From Gammaproteobacteria bacterium (lineage in GTDB: Bacteria > Pseudomonadota > Gammaproteobacteria > SZUA-152): DNA of 42,748 bases. A program made the translations under genes and the position numbers. Every line of letters starts with the position of its first letter. Position 1 is the first letter of the stretch. This document shows positions 35,652-42,748 of the stretch, piece by piece. Under the pieces are notes generated by a model. The model saw nothing but the letters and a program-made list of their open reading frames with translations, was not told the DNA's origin and did not search any database. The stretch is from assembly GCA_011321815.1 (NCBI GenBank), contig DROS01000002.1, positions 1-42,748 on the forward strand, read 5' to 3'.

Positions 35652-36818
35652 ATGCCTGAAGTCCCTGAAAAACCTCTGTTTATTGATACAGAAAATGCCT
35701 TGGCTGAATTATGCAACAAACTGCGTGGCCAGCCGGTGCTGGCACTGGATACAGAGTTTTTGCGTGAAAAAACCTATTATGCCCAATTATGCCTGCTACA
35801 GGTGGCGGCTGATGGCGTGATTGCCTGTGTTGATCCGCTGGCGCTGGATCTTGCCCCTTTGCTGGATATTATTTATGACCCTGCGGTGATCAAGGTGATG
35901 CACAGCGCCCGGCAGGATATGGAAATCTTTTTTGACTTGCGTGGTGATGTGCCCCGGCCATTATTCGATACGCAAATCGCCGCCACGTTAATGGGCTTTG
36001 GCGAGCAGGTAGGTTACGCCAATCTGGTGCAGCAGATGCTCGGTGTGACTCTGGATAAGGCGGCTACGCGCACGGACTGGAGCCAGCGGCCACTGGATGC
36101 CGAGCAAATCAACTACGCTGCCGATGACGTACGTTACCTGTTTACCGTTTACCATCAGCAAATGGATGTGCTTGGCAGCAAGGGGCGGCTTGAATGGTTG
36201 CAGGCCGATTTTGACGAAATGAGTGATCGCAGTACCTATGCACCCGCACCCGCCGATTTGTGGAAACGGGTGCGCGGCGCGCAAAAACTGTCTTCACCAC
36301 AACTGGCTGTATTACGGGGGCTGGCGGTGTGGCGTGAGCAGCGTGCCCAGGCCAGTAACCGGCCTCGACGCTGGATACTCAAGGATGAGGTAATGGTGGA
36401 GCTTGCACGCCGTTCGCCCGGTCAGGCAAGTGGCCTGGCAAAAATTCGTGGTATTGAAGAGCGTCTACTGAACCGTCATGGTGAATCCTTGCTTAAGGTG
36501 ATTGCCGAAGCCGGGGACACTGATCCTGGCGATTGGCCAACAAGATCGAAGAGTCAGCGTCTGGCTGCCGAGCAGGATGCGGTGGTGGACCTGCTCATGG
36601 CCGTGCTGCGTCTGCGTGGTAATCAGCATGATGTCAGTCCGGCTCTGTTGGCCAGCCGCAAACAACTGGAAGCATTAGTGGCCGGGGACACGGATGCTGC
36701 TGTGTTGCATGGCTGGCGTGCAGAATTGGCCGGACATGATTTGCAGGCGGTATTGGCAGGGAAAACAATGGTGCAGGTGGTCGATGGGGAATTGGAGCTG
36801 ATTGCGCCATCGCCATAA
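35652..36818 (+). CDS. rnd: Ribonuclease D
   Basis: The 388-residue 3'-5' exonuclease trims tRNA precursors. DEDDy exonuclease motifs are VLALDTEFLREKTYY, MHSARQDMEIFFD and INYAADDVRYLFTVY. The C-terminal half has an HRDC domain (QLAVLRGLAVWREQRAQ with RRWILKDEVMVELARR). It is divergent from the mpl group, with 121 bp between. Confidence 0.96.
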   Translation: MPEVPEKPLFIDTENALAELCNKLRGQPVLALDTEFLREKTYYAQLCLLQVAADGVIACVDPLALDLAPLLDIIYDPAVIKVMHSARQDMEIFFDLRGDVPRPLFDTQIAATLMGFGEQVGYANLVQQMLGVTLDKAATRTDWSQRPLDAEQINYAADDVRYLFTVYHQQMDVLGSKGRLEWLQADFDEMSDRSTYAPAPADLWKRVRGAQKLSSPQLAVLRGLAVWREQRAQASNRPRRWILKDEVMVELARRSPGQASGLAKIRGIEERLLNRHGESLLKVIAEAGDTDPGDWPTRSKSQRLAAEQDAVVDLLMAVLRLRGNQHDVSPALLASRKQLEALVAGDTDAAVLHGWRAELAGHDLQAVLAGKTMVQVVDGELELIAPSP

Positions 36819-36907
36819 GTTATGGAGCCTGTTGGCTCTACGCCGACGCATCACGGCCATGTAAGTGATGCGTATTTGGCCAAACCTGATGTTTGTCAAC
36901 GCAGGGG

Positions 36908-36962
36908 CCGCAGAGACGCGGAGAAAAACCAATAAAAACGCTGTGCTTCTGTGTCTCTGCGG
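36908..36962. repeat. Inverted repeat of the CCGCAGAGAC type
   Basis: Perfect 10-bp arms CCGCAGAGAC/GTCTCTGCGG flank a 35-bp spacer between rnd and the cardiolipin synthase gene. Sequences built on CGCAGAGACGC are, from memory, common dispersed intergenic repeats in environmental bacteria. Only one copy is in this window. Confidence 0.55.
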
Positions 36963-37063
36963 TTTCTGTGTAATAAATGCCACGGGTATGACTACACTTA
37001 GGGGGTGTTAACAACCACCGTTCGTAGCGCAAAGGTGGGTTAAAAAAACAGGCATGGTCATTT

Positions 37064-38227
37064 ATGGCGATGATTTTCCAGCGGCATTTTCCCTGGCGAG
37101 AAAATAATCAGTTTCAGTTGCTGGTGGATGGTGGAGAAATTTTTCCGGCGATGCTGGCCAGTATTCGCGCGGCACGGTCGCAGATTTTTCTTGAAATGTA
37201 TCTGGTGGAATCGGGTGTGTTGCTGGACCGGTTTATTCGCGCCCTGGCTGATGCCGCGCAACGCGGTGTGAATATTTATTTGTTGTTTGATGGCTATGGT
37301 GCGCGAGGTTTAAACGCCAGGGACCGGCAGCGCATCACCCAGGCCGGTATTCATCTGGCCATATATAACCCGCTACGACTTGGCAAGGTCGGACGCAATT
37401 TGCTGCGGGATCATCGTAAATTATTACTGGTGGATGCGGCGCAAGCCTTTGTGGGGGGGATGGGGCTGGCCGATGTTTTTGCTGCTGAGGCCAATCCTCA
37501 AACGTTTTGGCATGATGTTGCCGTACGTATTGAAGGGCCGGTGGTGGCGGATTGGTGCGCGGTGTTTTGTCACAATTGGCACTACTGGGCAAAGCAGGAT
37601 TTGTCCCCCGTGGTTATGCCTGGCACGGACAGGGCGGATGTGTTGGCCGGGCAGGCAGGGCGTATTGCCGGCGGTCGTCGTTTTGGTGCTTTGGGTATTC
37701 ATCACGCTTTTCTCAAGCGTGTGCGCAATGCTGAACGTCGGGTGTGGATGATGACGGCCTATTTTGTGCCCTCACGCAGTCTGTTGCGTGCCTTGCGCAA
37801 ATCTGCCAGACATGGCGTGGATGTGCGTCTGTTATTACCGGGTTCGAAAACAGATCACCCGGCGATACGTTATGCGGGGCAGCAGCATTATTATTCCCTG
37901 TTGCATGCCGGGGTGCGTATCTTTGAGTATCAGCCACGGTTCTTGCATGCCAAGGTGTTGATGTGTGATGACTGGGTATCGCTGGGTTCCAGCAATATGG
38001 ACAGCTGGAATTTGCGCTGGAACCTGGAGGCCAATCAGGAAATTGAGAGCAGTGATTTTGCGGCGCGTATGGGTGAATTGTTTACAGCAGACTTTGCCGA
38101 TAGCGAAGAATACCCGCTAAGCACCTGGCAAATGCGCCCCCGTTACCGGCGCATGCTGGAGTGGTTTTGGGGAAAGATTGCCCGCTGGCTTGAAAATATC
38201 AGTGCCCGTATCCGGCGGAAAAAATGA
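37064..38227 (+). CDS. clsB: Cardiolipin synthase B-type phospholipase D protein
   Basis: The 387-residue protein has two HxK(x)4D catalytic motifs: RDHRKLLLVDAAQAFVGG in the first half and FLHAKVLMCDDWVSLGSSNMD in the second, each followed by the usual Gly/Ser-Asn element. It lacks N-terminal membrane helices, like ClsB rather than ClsA. It should make cardiolipin from phosphatidylglycerol and a second phospholipid at the inner membrane. The start ATG 37064 lies in a poor ribosome-site context. Confidence 0.9.
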   Translation: MAMIFQRHFPWRENNQFQLLVDGGEIFPAMLASIRAARSQIFLEMYLVESGVLLDRFIRALADAAQRGVNIYLLFDGYGARGLNARDRQRITQAGIHLAIYNPLRLGKVGRNLLRDHRKLLLVDAAQAFVGGMGLADVFAAEANPQTFWHDVAVRIEGPVVADWCAVFCHNWHYWAKQDLSPVVMPGTDRADVLAGQAGRIAGGRRFGALGIHHAFLKRVRNAERRVWMMTAYFVPSRSLLRALRKSARHGVDVRLLLPGSKTDHPAIRYAGQQHYYSLLHAGVRIFEYQPRFLHAKVLMCDDWVSLGSSNMDSWNLRWNLEANQEIESSDFAARMGELFTADFADSEEYPLSTWQMRPRYRRMLEWFWGKIARWLENISARIRRKK

Positions 38228-38264
38228 TTTTGTGCTGCGTGCGAAGAGGATAATGCCTGACGGT

Positions 38265-38657
38265 TCAGTGCAATGTGTGTGGTAATGCCAGCGTGAATGC
38301 AGGAATGTCGGCATCAAAAGCGCGACCGTTGTCGGTCACCATCTGATAGCTGCCCTGCATGCTGCCTACCGGGGTTTCCAATACGGCACCACTGGTGTAC
38401 TCAAATGTTTCACCAGGGCGCAGATAAGGTTTTTCACCCACCACCCCCTCACCATGCACCTCCTGTACGTTACCGTTGGCATCGGTGATGACCCAGTGAC
38501 GGGTCATCAGTTTGGCCGCCACATCACCGGCGTTGTAAATGGTGACGTTGTAGGCAAAGACATAACGCTCATCATCGGGAGAGGATTGCTCTTCGAGGTA
38601 ATTGCTTTCCACACCGACTTCAATGAGGGTGTTATCAGGTTCTTTCGGGCTGCTCAT
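38265..38657 (-). CDS. apaG: ApaG protein
   Basis: The 130-residue protein starts at ATG 38657 (MSSPKEPDNTLIEVGVES). The ApaG beta-sandwich is clear: YVFAYNVTIYNAGDVAAKL, HWVITDANGNVQEVHGEGVVG, KPYLRPGETFEYTSGAVLETP, VGSMQGSYQMV. The family binds divalent metal or nucleotide-like ligands; its cellular role is unsettled. It is convergent with the cardiolipin synthase gene. Confidence 0.95.
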   Translation of the reverse strand: MSSPKEPDNTLIEVGVESNYLEEQSSPDDERYVFAYNVTIYNAGDVAAKLMTRHWVITDANGNVQEVHGEGVVGEKPYLRPGETFEYTSGAVLETPVGSMQGSYQMVTDNGRAFDADIPAFTLALPHTLH

Positions 38658-38774
38658 GGTCTTTGTATCTCGTTGGCCGTGCACCGGATTGGTGGCATGG
38701 GGGAGTTCCCACATTATACGTTGGTTTGATCGTGAATATTTAGCGGCGATTCATCCGCAGCGCCCCTATGAATA

Positions 38775-40250
38775 CTACGGAGTATCAGGAGTATCGGTGC
38801 TCAATGGCAACGCAGGCTTTGGTGCGTGAGGGTCTTCTTCAGGGGCATCACGCAGGGCAAGGATAATACCGCCAGGCTGACGTGCCAGGGTAATGACGGC
38901 GTCAGTCATTTCACGGAAATTTTTCACCAACAGGGTGTTGTCCGGGTCGTTGTGATTAAAGATCAGGTGGGTCAAGCCCTTGATCATCGCCAGTTGTTCC
39001 TGACCATTCTCCGCGGCTGGCGGCAGGGGCAACACATCAGCGCGGACAACCAGCATGGTGCGTGCAGGCCATTGGCTGGCGGCAAGGAAATGTTTTTCCG
39101 GGTCGGCGGCCTCAGGGATCAGGGTGCGGATCAGTTCGTCCGTGGGAGACAACAAGCCGCTTTCCAGGCGTATGCTGTGGGCCTTGTCTGCCTGCATAAA
39201 CAGGGTGGCCAGCACCAGCAATACGGCTAACACCAGTCCACGTTGACCAATGAACCCTGCGTGTTTGCCCAGCGCCAGATTGGCGCGAATCAGCAGCGGG
39301 GTGCCGCAATACAAAATAATGATCAGGGCGATAAAGGCCCAGTTGATATCGGCCACCAACAGGCCCAGCAGCAGGCCGAGTAACAGGCAGCTGCCGAACA
39401 GGTCGTTCAGCAGGCTGCGCCCCTGTTTGAACAAGACCACCAGCAGCAAAACAGCAATGATGATCCCCGGTATGAGGCTGATTTCACTGAGTATATTGGT
39501 ATCGGTACCCTGAAACATGCGGCTCAATGAAATAATCGGGTTTTCCATCCACGCCAGTGCAATCCAGCCGGTCTGCATGGCAAGAATAATGCCGGTGGCA
39601 ATGGCGATACCAATCCATACCTGTTTTTTCTGGCGTTCGGATTTGGGATTTTTGTGCCAGTGCCAGGCCAGGGCCAATGGGTAGGCCAGACCGATGGGAT
39701 GCAGGGTGACGGTGATGGCGACCAACAGAATTTGTATAAAATACAGGCTGCTGATGGTGTGCTCGGAAGCCCGGTATCTACGATCCAGCACCCAGCTCAG
39801 TCCAAAGGCGGCGATGAGGTAGGGGCCGACGCCCATATAGTCGGTGAGACCGAGGGTAGCGGGTGAGATAAGCAACAGGCCGGTGGCGATCAATGCCGTT
39901 TCATCACCGTACTGTGCGTCACGCTGCCGGGTCCAGTTGTACAGCAACATGGCCGCGCCAAAGGTGACCATCAATGAAAACACCTTGGCGGCGAGGATGC
40001 TGCCAGACCAGTACAGGCCCAGTGGGATAAACAGCAGAGCGCGAAAGTCCGGGCCGCCGTAAGTGGTTACCGGGTTGATCACCTGGTCCACTACCGACCA
40101 GTTGAGCAACAGCGCCACAGCTGCGCCTTCGTCCAGTCCGTAGGGGGTGAGGTTGATCAAACCAAGCCAGAGAATGCTGCCGCCCCAGACGAACATCAGC
40201 AGATAGGCCCAGACTTTGGGTGGGGTTTTTTCCAGTAGGGATTCGAACAT
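38775..40250 (-). CDS. Large multi-pass membrane protein, possibly GT-C-like
   Basis: The 491-residue protein has about ten hydrophobic helices and a C-terminal soluble domain of about 130 residues. An Asp-Glu pair in the first loop (LTPYGLDEGAAVALL) and helix layout recall GT-C/ArnT-type glycosyltransferases, but I see no firm family motif. I prefer ATG 40250 over TTG 40253. It is divergent from murJ, 237 bp away. Confidence 0.65.
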   Translation of the reverse strand: MFESLLEKTPPKVWAYLLMFVWGGSILWLGLINLTPYGLDEGAAVALLLNWSVVDQVINPVTTYGGPDFRALLFIPLGLYWSGSILAAKVFSLMVTFGAAMLLYNWTRQRDAQYGDETALIATGLLLISPATLGLTDYMGVGPYLIAAFGLSWVLDRRYRASEHTISSLYFIQILLVAITVTLHPIGLAYPLALAWHWHKNPKSERQKKQVWIGIAIATGIILAMQTGWIALAWMENPIISLSRMFQGTDTNILSEISLIPGIIIAVLLLVVLFKQGRSLLNDLFGSCLLLGLLLGLLVADINWAFIALIIILYCGTPLLIRANLALGKHAGFIGQRGLVLAVLLVLATLFMQADKAHSIRLESGLLSPTDELIRTLIPEAADPEKHFLAASQWPARTMLVVRADVLPLPPAAENGQEQLAMIKGLTHLIFNHNDPDNTLLVKNFREMTDAVITLARQPGGIILALRDAPEEDPHAPKPALPLSTDTPDTP

Positions 40251-40487
40251 CAAGGTATCTCTGTTGCTTGATTAACAGCCCGCGATGCCTTTGCCGAGAC
40301 CTGCAACCGGGTTGCAAAGGCGGGGATTTTACATGAACTGGCGGGAGCAGGAAATTATTTGCACTGGCTGGGTTAAACAGAAGTTAAAGAAGGTGGATTT
40401 TGGGCTGGCGGTGGGGACAGGTAAGATAGTGTTTTTCACCGTTATAAAAAAACCAACAAGAACAACATCCTTGATCATGTCCGCCCT

Positions 40488-42053
40488 ATGAGCCGCCGCC
40501 TGCTGAAATCCACCGGAATTGTCAGCGCCATGACCACCCTGTCGCGGGTGCTGGGTTTGGTGCGCGATGTGGTGTTTGCTCAGTTTCTTGGGGCCGGCGG
40601 CGCGACGGATGCCTTTTTTGTCGCTTTTAAAATCCCCAATTTCCTGCGCCGTTTGTTTGCCGAAGGGGCATTTTCGCAAGCCTTTGTGCCGGTGCTTACG
40701 GAATACAAAACGCAGCGCAGCGAGGCCGAAGTGCGAAGTCTGGTGCAAAACGTCGCCGGGACGCTGGGCGGCATTTTATTTGTGTTGACGGTATTGGCGG
40801 CGATAGCCTCCCCGGCCTTGGTGATGCTGTTTGCCCCCGGCTTTATCGACGAGCCGGAACGTTTTGGCCTTACGGCGCAGATGTTGCGTATTACCTTCCC
40901 GTATCTGTTGTTTATTTCGCTGGTGGCGTTGGCCGGCAGTATTCTGAATGCTTTCGGCCGGTTTGCCGTTCCCGCATTTACCCCGGTGTTCCTCAATGTG
41001 GTGCTTATCGGTGTTGTGATCTGGGTGGCCCCCTATTTTAACGAGCCGGTGGTGGCATTGGCCTGGGGTGTATTCATTGCCGGCATTGTGCAACTGTTGT
41101 TTCAACTGCCTTTCCTGAAACGTCTTGGTTTGCTGGTGTGGCCCAGGTGGGGGGCGCGTGATGACGGTGTGCGGCGTATTGGCAAACTCATGCTGCCGGC
41201 AATTTTTGGTTCTTCTGTGGCGCAGATCAACCTGCTGTTCGATACCATTATTGCCTCGTTTTTGGTGGCAGGCAGTGTGTCGTGGCTGTATTACTCTGAC
41301 CGTTTGGTGGAATTTCCGCTGGGTGTGTTTGGCATTGCTCTGGCCACGGTGATTCTGCCCAGTCTGTCGCAAAAACATGCCGCATCTGATCCGATGGCTT
41401 TTTCCCGCACCCTCGATTGGGCGTTGCGTTGGGTGTTGGTGATTGGCGCACCGGCCACTGTTGGTCTGTTTGTGCTGTCCGGCCCCATACTCACCACGTT
41501 GTTTCACTATGGTGCTTTTGATATTCAGGATGTGGACATGGCGCGCCTCAGCCTTATGGCTTACTCGTTGGGGCTGCTGGGGTTCATCGGCGTGAAAGTA
41601 CTCGCACCCGGCTATTACGCCCGGCAGGACATCAAAACCCCAGTGCGTATCGGTATCATTGCCATGGTGGCCAATATGGGGCTCAATGTTGTTTTTGTAG
41701 CGCCCATGGTGATGTTTGGTGTGGAGGGGCCGCACAGTGGCCTTGCATTGGCCACCGCTTGTTCCGCGTTTATCAATGCAGGGTTGTTGTTTCGCGGGCT
41801 GCGGCATGAAGGTGTGTTGCAAGTGTTACCGGGCTGGGGGTTGTTGATTGTGCGTGTGTCGGTTGCCAGTCTGCTGATGTTTGCGGTACTGGTTTGGGGA
41901 ATGGGGGATTTGTCGGGTTGGTTGCAATGGGGGTTGTGGCAACGGATTGGACAACTGGTGCTGTGGATTGGTGTCGGGGGAGCGGTTTATTTTGTGAGTT
42001 TGTTGGTGATGGGGGTAAAGGTGCGGGAGTTGATGGGGCGGATTGCCCGTTAA
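40488..42053 (+). CDS. murJ: Lipid II flippase MurJ
   Basis: The 521-residue MOP-superfamily protein has about 14 membrane helices. Signatures include VSAMTTLSRVLGLVRDVVFA, FFVAFKIPNFLRRLFAEGAF with AFVPVL, LLFDTIIASFL, YYSDRLVEFPLGVFGIALAT and LAPGYYARQDIKTPV. It moves lipid II across the inner membrane for peptidoglycan synthesis and is essential. The usual neighbours ribF/ileS are not downstream; mobile-looking sequence follows instead. Confidence 0.97.
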   Translation: MSRRLLKSTGIVSAMTTLSRVLGLVRDVVFAQFLGAGGATDAFFVAFKIPNFLRRLFAEGAFSQAFVPVLTEYKTQRSEAEVRSLVQNVAGTLGGILFVLTVLAAIASPALVMLFAPGFIDEPERFGLTAQMLRITFPYLLFISLVALAGSILNAFGRFAVPAFTPVFLNVVLIGVVIWVAPYFNEPVVALAWGVFIAGIVQLLFQLPFLKRLGLLVWPRWGARDDGVRRIGKLMLPAIFGSSVAQINLLFDTIIASFLVAGSVSWLYYSDRLVEFPLGVFGIALATVILPSLSQKHAASDPMAFSRTLDWALRWVLVIGAPATVGLFVLSGPILTTLFHYGAFDIQDVDMARLSLMAYSLGLLGFIGVKVLAPGYYARQDIKTPVRIGIIAMVANMGLNVVFVAPMVMFGVEGPHSGLALATACSAFINAGLLFRGLRHEGVLQVLPGWGLLIVRVSVASLLMFAVLVWGMGDLSGWLQWGLWQRIGQLVLWIGVGGAVYFVSLLVMGVKVRELMGRIAR

Positions 42054-42072
42054 TGTTAACCCGGCAACAGTT

Positions 42073-42100
42073 GTGGGCTCAAGTCCCATCGTCGCACCCA
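42073..42100 (+). tRNA. tRNA 3'-end fragment (T-arm, acceptor strand and encoded CCA)
   Basis: A 5-bp T-stem (GTGGG with CCCAT, one G-U pair) closes a 7-nt loop CTCAAGT. Seven bases (CGTCGCA), one discriminator and CCA follow in exact tRNA spacing. The 5' half is absent because murJ ends at 42053. Such fragments are typical attachment-site scars of tRNA-integrating elements. It is not a functional tRNA gene. Confidence 0.5.
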
Positions 42101-42132
42101 AATTAAGTAAGGCTAACGCACTTCGCTTGTTG

Positions 42133-42188
42133 GCCGCTGATTCGATAAAAAGGTTCTGCGTAGCAGGTTCATTTATCGAATCAGCGGC
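42133..42188. repeat. Perfect 17-bp inverted repeat with inner hairpin
   Basis: Arms GCCGCTGATTCGATAAA/TTTATCGAATCAGCGGC enclose 22 nt that contain CTGC-GTA-GCAG. It is too long and lacks a T-run for an ordinary terminator. Just upstream (about 42111-42136, minus strand) GGCCAAC...GTTAGCC could be a collapsed attC. Confidence 0.7.
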
Positions 42189-42196
42189 TTCAATGG

Positions 42197-42243
42197 CCAG
42201 CATAGTCAGATTTAACTATGCAAGCTGGTCACAGGTTTTGTGA
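42197..42243. repeat. Two further tandem hairpins
   Basis: CCAGCATAGT pairs with ACTATGC-aa-GCTGG (42197-42228), followed directly by TCACA/TGTGA (42229-42243). With the 17-bp inverted repeat they make three hairpins in about 110 bp. Confidence 0.5.
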
Positions 42244-42274
42244 TCGATGCGCCATAGTTCAGGAGTAGCTGACT

Positions 42275-42430
42275 TTACTTAAGTTTGGCCCCTTTACTTT
42301 TCATGCGTGCTTTTATTTGAGACGCAAAAACATTGGCTTTAAAACGGGCTCTTTCTGGTGATACTTCACCCTTTAGCGGGGTCATTTGTTTTTCCAGGTC
42401 AAGTATTGGTTTCGTCGTCTTGTTCTTCAT
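42275..42430 (-). CDS. Small basic protein of unknown function, 51 residues
   Basis: The frame starts MKNKTTKPILDLEKQMTPLK, and ends KARMKSKGAKLK. Its ATG overlaps the stop of the frame upstream (ATGA), suggesting a two-gene unit. A GAGG site lies about 15 bp upstream. No family is recognised; its small size and partner suggest a toxin-antitoxin or accessory pair, but that is a guess. Confidence 0.45.
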   Translation of the reverse strand: MKNKTTKPILDLEKQMTPLKGEVSPERARFKANVFASQIKARMKSKGAKLK

Positions 42431-42615
42431 CTTCGCATATTTCCTCTATGGTTTTTTTGGGTGCCTGAAGCTAGATAATCAGGTTCATCGACACTATCAG
42501 AAATCTCTTTGAGTTCACGGCTTCTACGCTTGGCAAACTCCTCGATTTCTTTCTGTGTCCAGCCTTTTTTCTGCTTGGCTTCTGCTAGTACTCTTTCAAG
42601 GTGATAAATTGGGAT
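42427..42615 (-). pseudogene. Truncated or frameshifted gene upstream of the 51-residue gene
   Basis: An open frame without ATG reads IPIYHLERVLAEAKQKKGWT, then QKEIEEFAKRRSRELKEISD, ending NMRR at 42427. A one-base shift at a run of seven A would instead continue into an acidic tail (TIEEICEDEEQDDETNT). The lack of a start and the slippery run suggest a broken gene or an unusual start. Confidence 0.4.
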
Positions 42616-42639
42616 TCAGCGTTCCTGTGGTGTTTCGCG

Positions 42640-42732
42640 GCACCAACAGTAGGCGCTTTAGGCGAGGCGCAGTGCGCAGGCAATGGTTGCTCCCTTGTCA
42701 AGCACTGCACCAACAGTAGGCGCTTTAGGCGA
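42640..42732. repeat. Direct repeat of 26 bp with 67-bp period at the window edge
   Basis: GCACCAACAGTAGGCGCTTT, continuing AGGCGA, occurs at 42640-42665 and 42707-42732. The second copy runs to the window end, so more units may follow. Not a CRISPR: the spacer is 41 bp and only two copies are seen. Confidence 0.6.
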
Positions 42733-42748
42733 CGCCGCAGCGGAACAC

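Noticed and set aside
42640-42732. CRISPR array at the right edge
   Set aside because: Only two repeat units with a 41-bp spacer and no cas genes in view.

Overview
The window looks like a gammaproteobacterial chromosome, from gene content and order alone: dusB-fis-purH, a lexA-sulA operon, a YhcB/ZapG-type protein, mpl, apaG, rnd and murJ. The species cannot be named. Core genes are moderately GC-rich. The stretch from about 18.8 to 27.9 kb is visibly AT-richer, full of short unrelated genes, and reads as an acquired region.

Left core block (1-18824). A secreted trypsin-like protease (cut by the window edge) is followed, all on the minus strand, by purH, fis, dusB, a zinc-ribbon/DUF3426 membrane protein, an unrecognised 619-residue protein and a YhcB-like envelope protein. 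lexA has its own SOS box and is translationally coupled to a SulA-like division inhibitor. A LemA protein and a GIDE-type membrane protein with an EF-hand follow, then a small membrane protein, a pseudouridine synthase, a periplasmic OB-fold protein, valS and a hexose-phosphate mutarotase.

Accessory block (about 18832-27881). I read this as an integron gene-cassette array without a visible integrase. Small genes, mostly on the minus strand, are separated by 57-108 bp imperfect palindromes with attC-type ends (RYYYAAC ... GTTRRRY). Cassette products include a PIN toxin with ribbon-helix-helix antitoxin, a lipoprotein, a GFA-family protein, a secreted Cys-rich protein, a decayed BrnT/BrnA pair, a VOC protein, a cN-I-type 5'-nucleotidase, two unrecognised proteins and a zinc-ribbon protein. 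A roughly 0.4-kb direct repeat occurs twice, each copy ending in an attI-like AAGTTRKGC crossover just before the first gene of a run of cassettes. The block also holds a 115-bp MITE-like element with an 11-bp target duplication, collapsed attC scars, an IS3 transposase remnant, and attC sites in both orientations.

Right core block (28005-42053). A TonB-dependent receptor-exbB-exbD-tonB operon is followed by a LON-domain protein, ubiX, mpl and a membrane protein (all minus), rnd and a cardiolipin synthase (plus), apaG and a large membrane protein (minus), and murJ (plus). After murJ the last 700 bp again look like the edge of mobile DNA: a tRNA 3'-end fragment with encoded CCA, strong hairpins, two small genes (one broken) and a 67-bp-period repeat at the window edge.

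All calls come from reading the sequence by eye and from remembered family features; no alignment, folding or database search was run.
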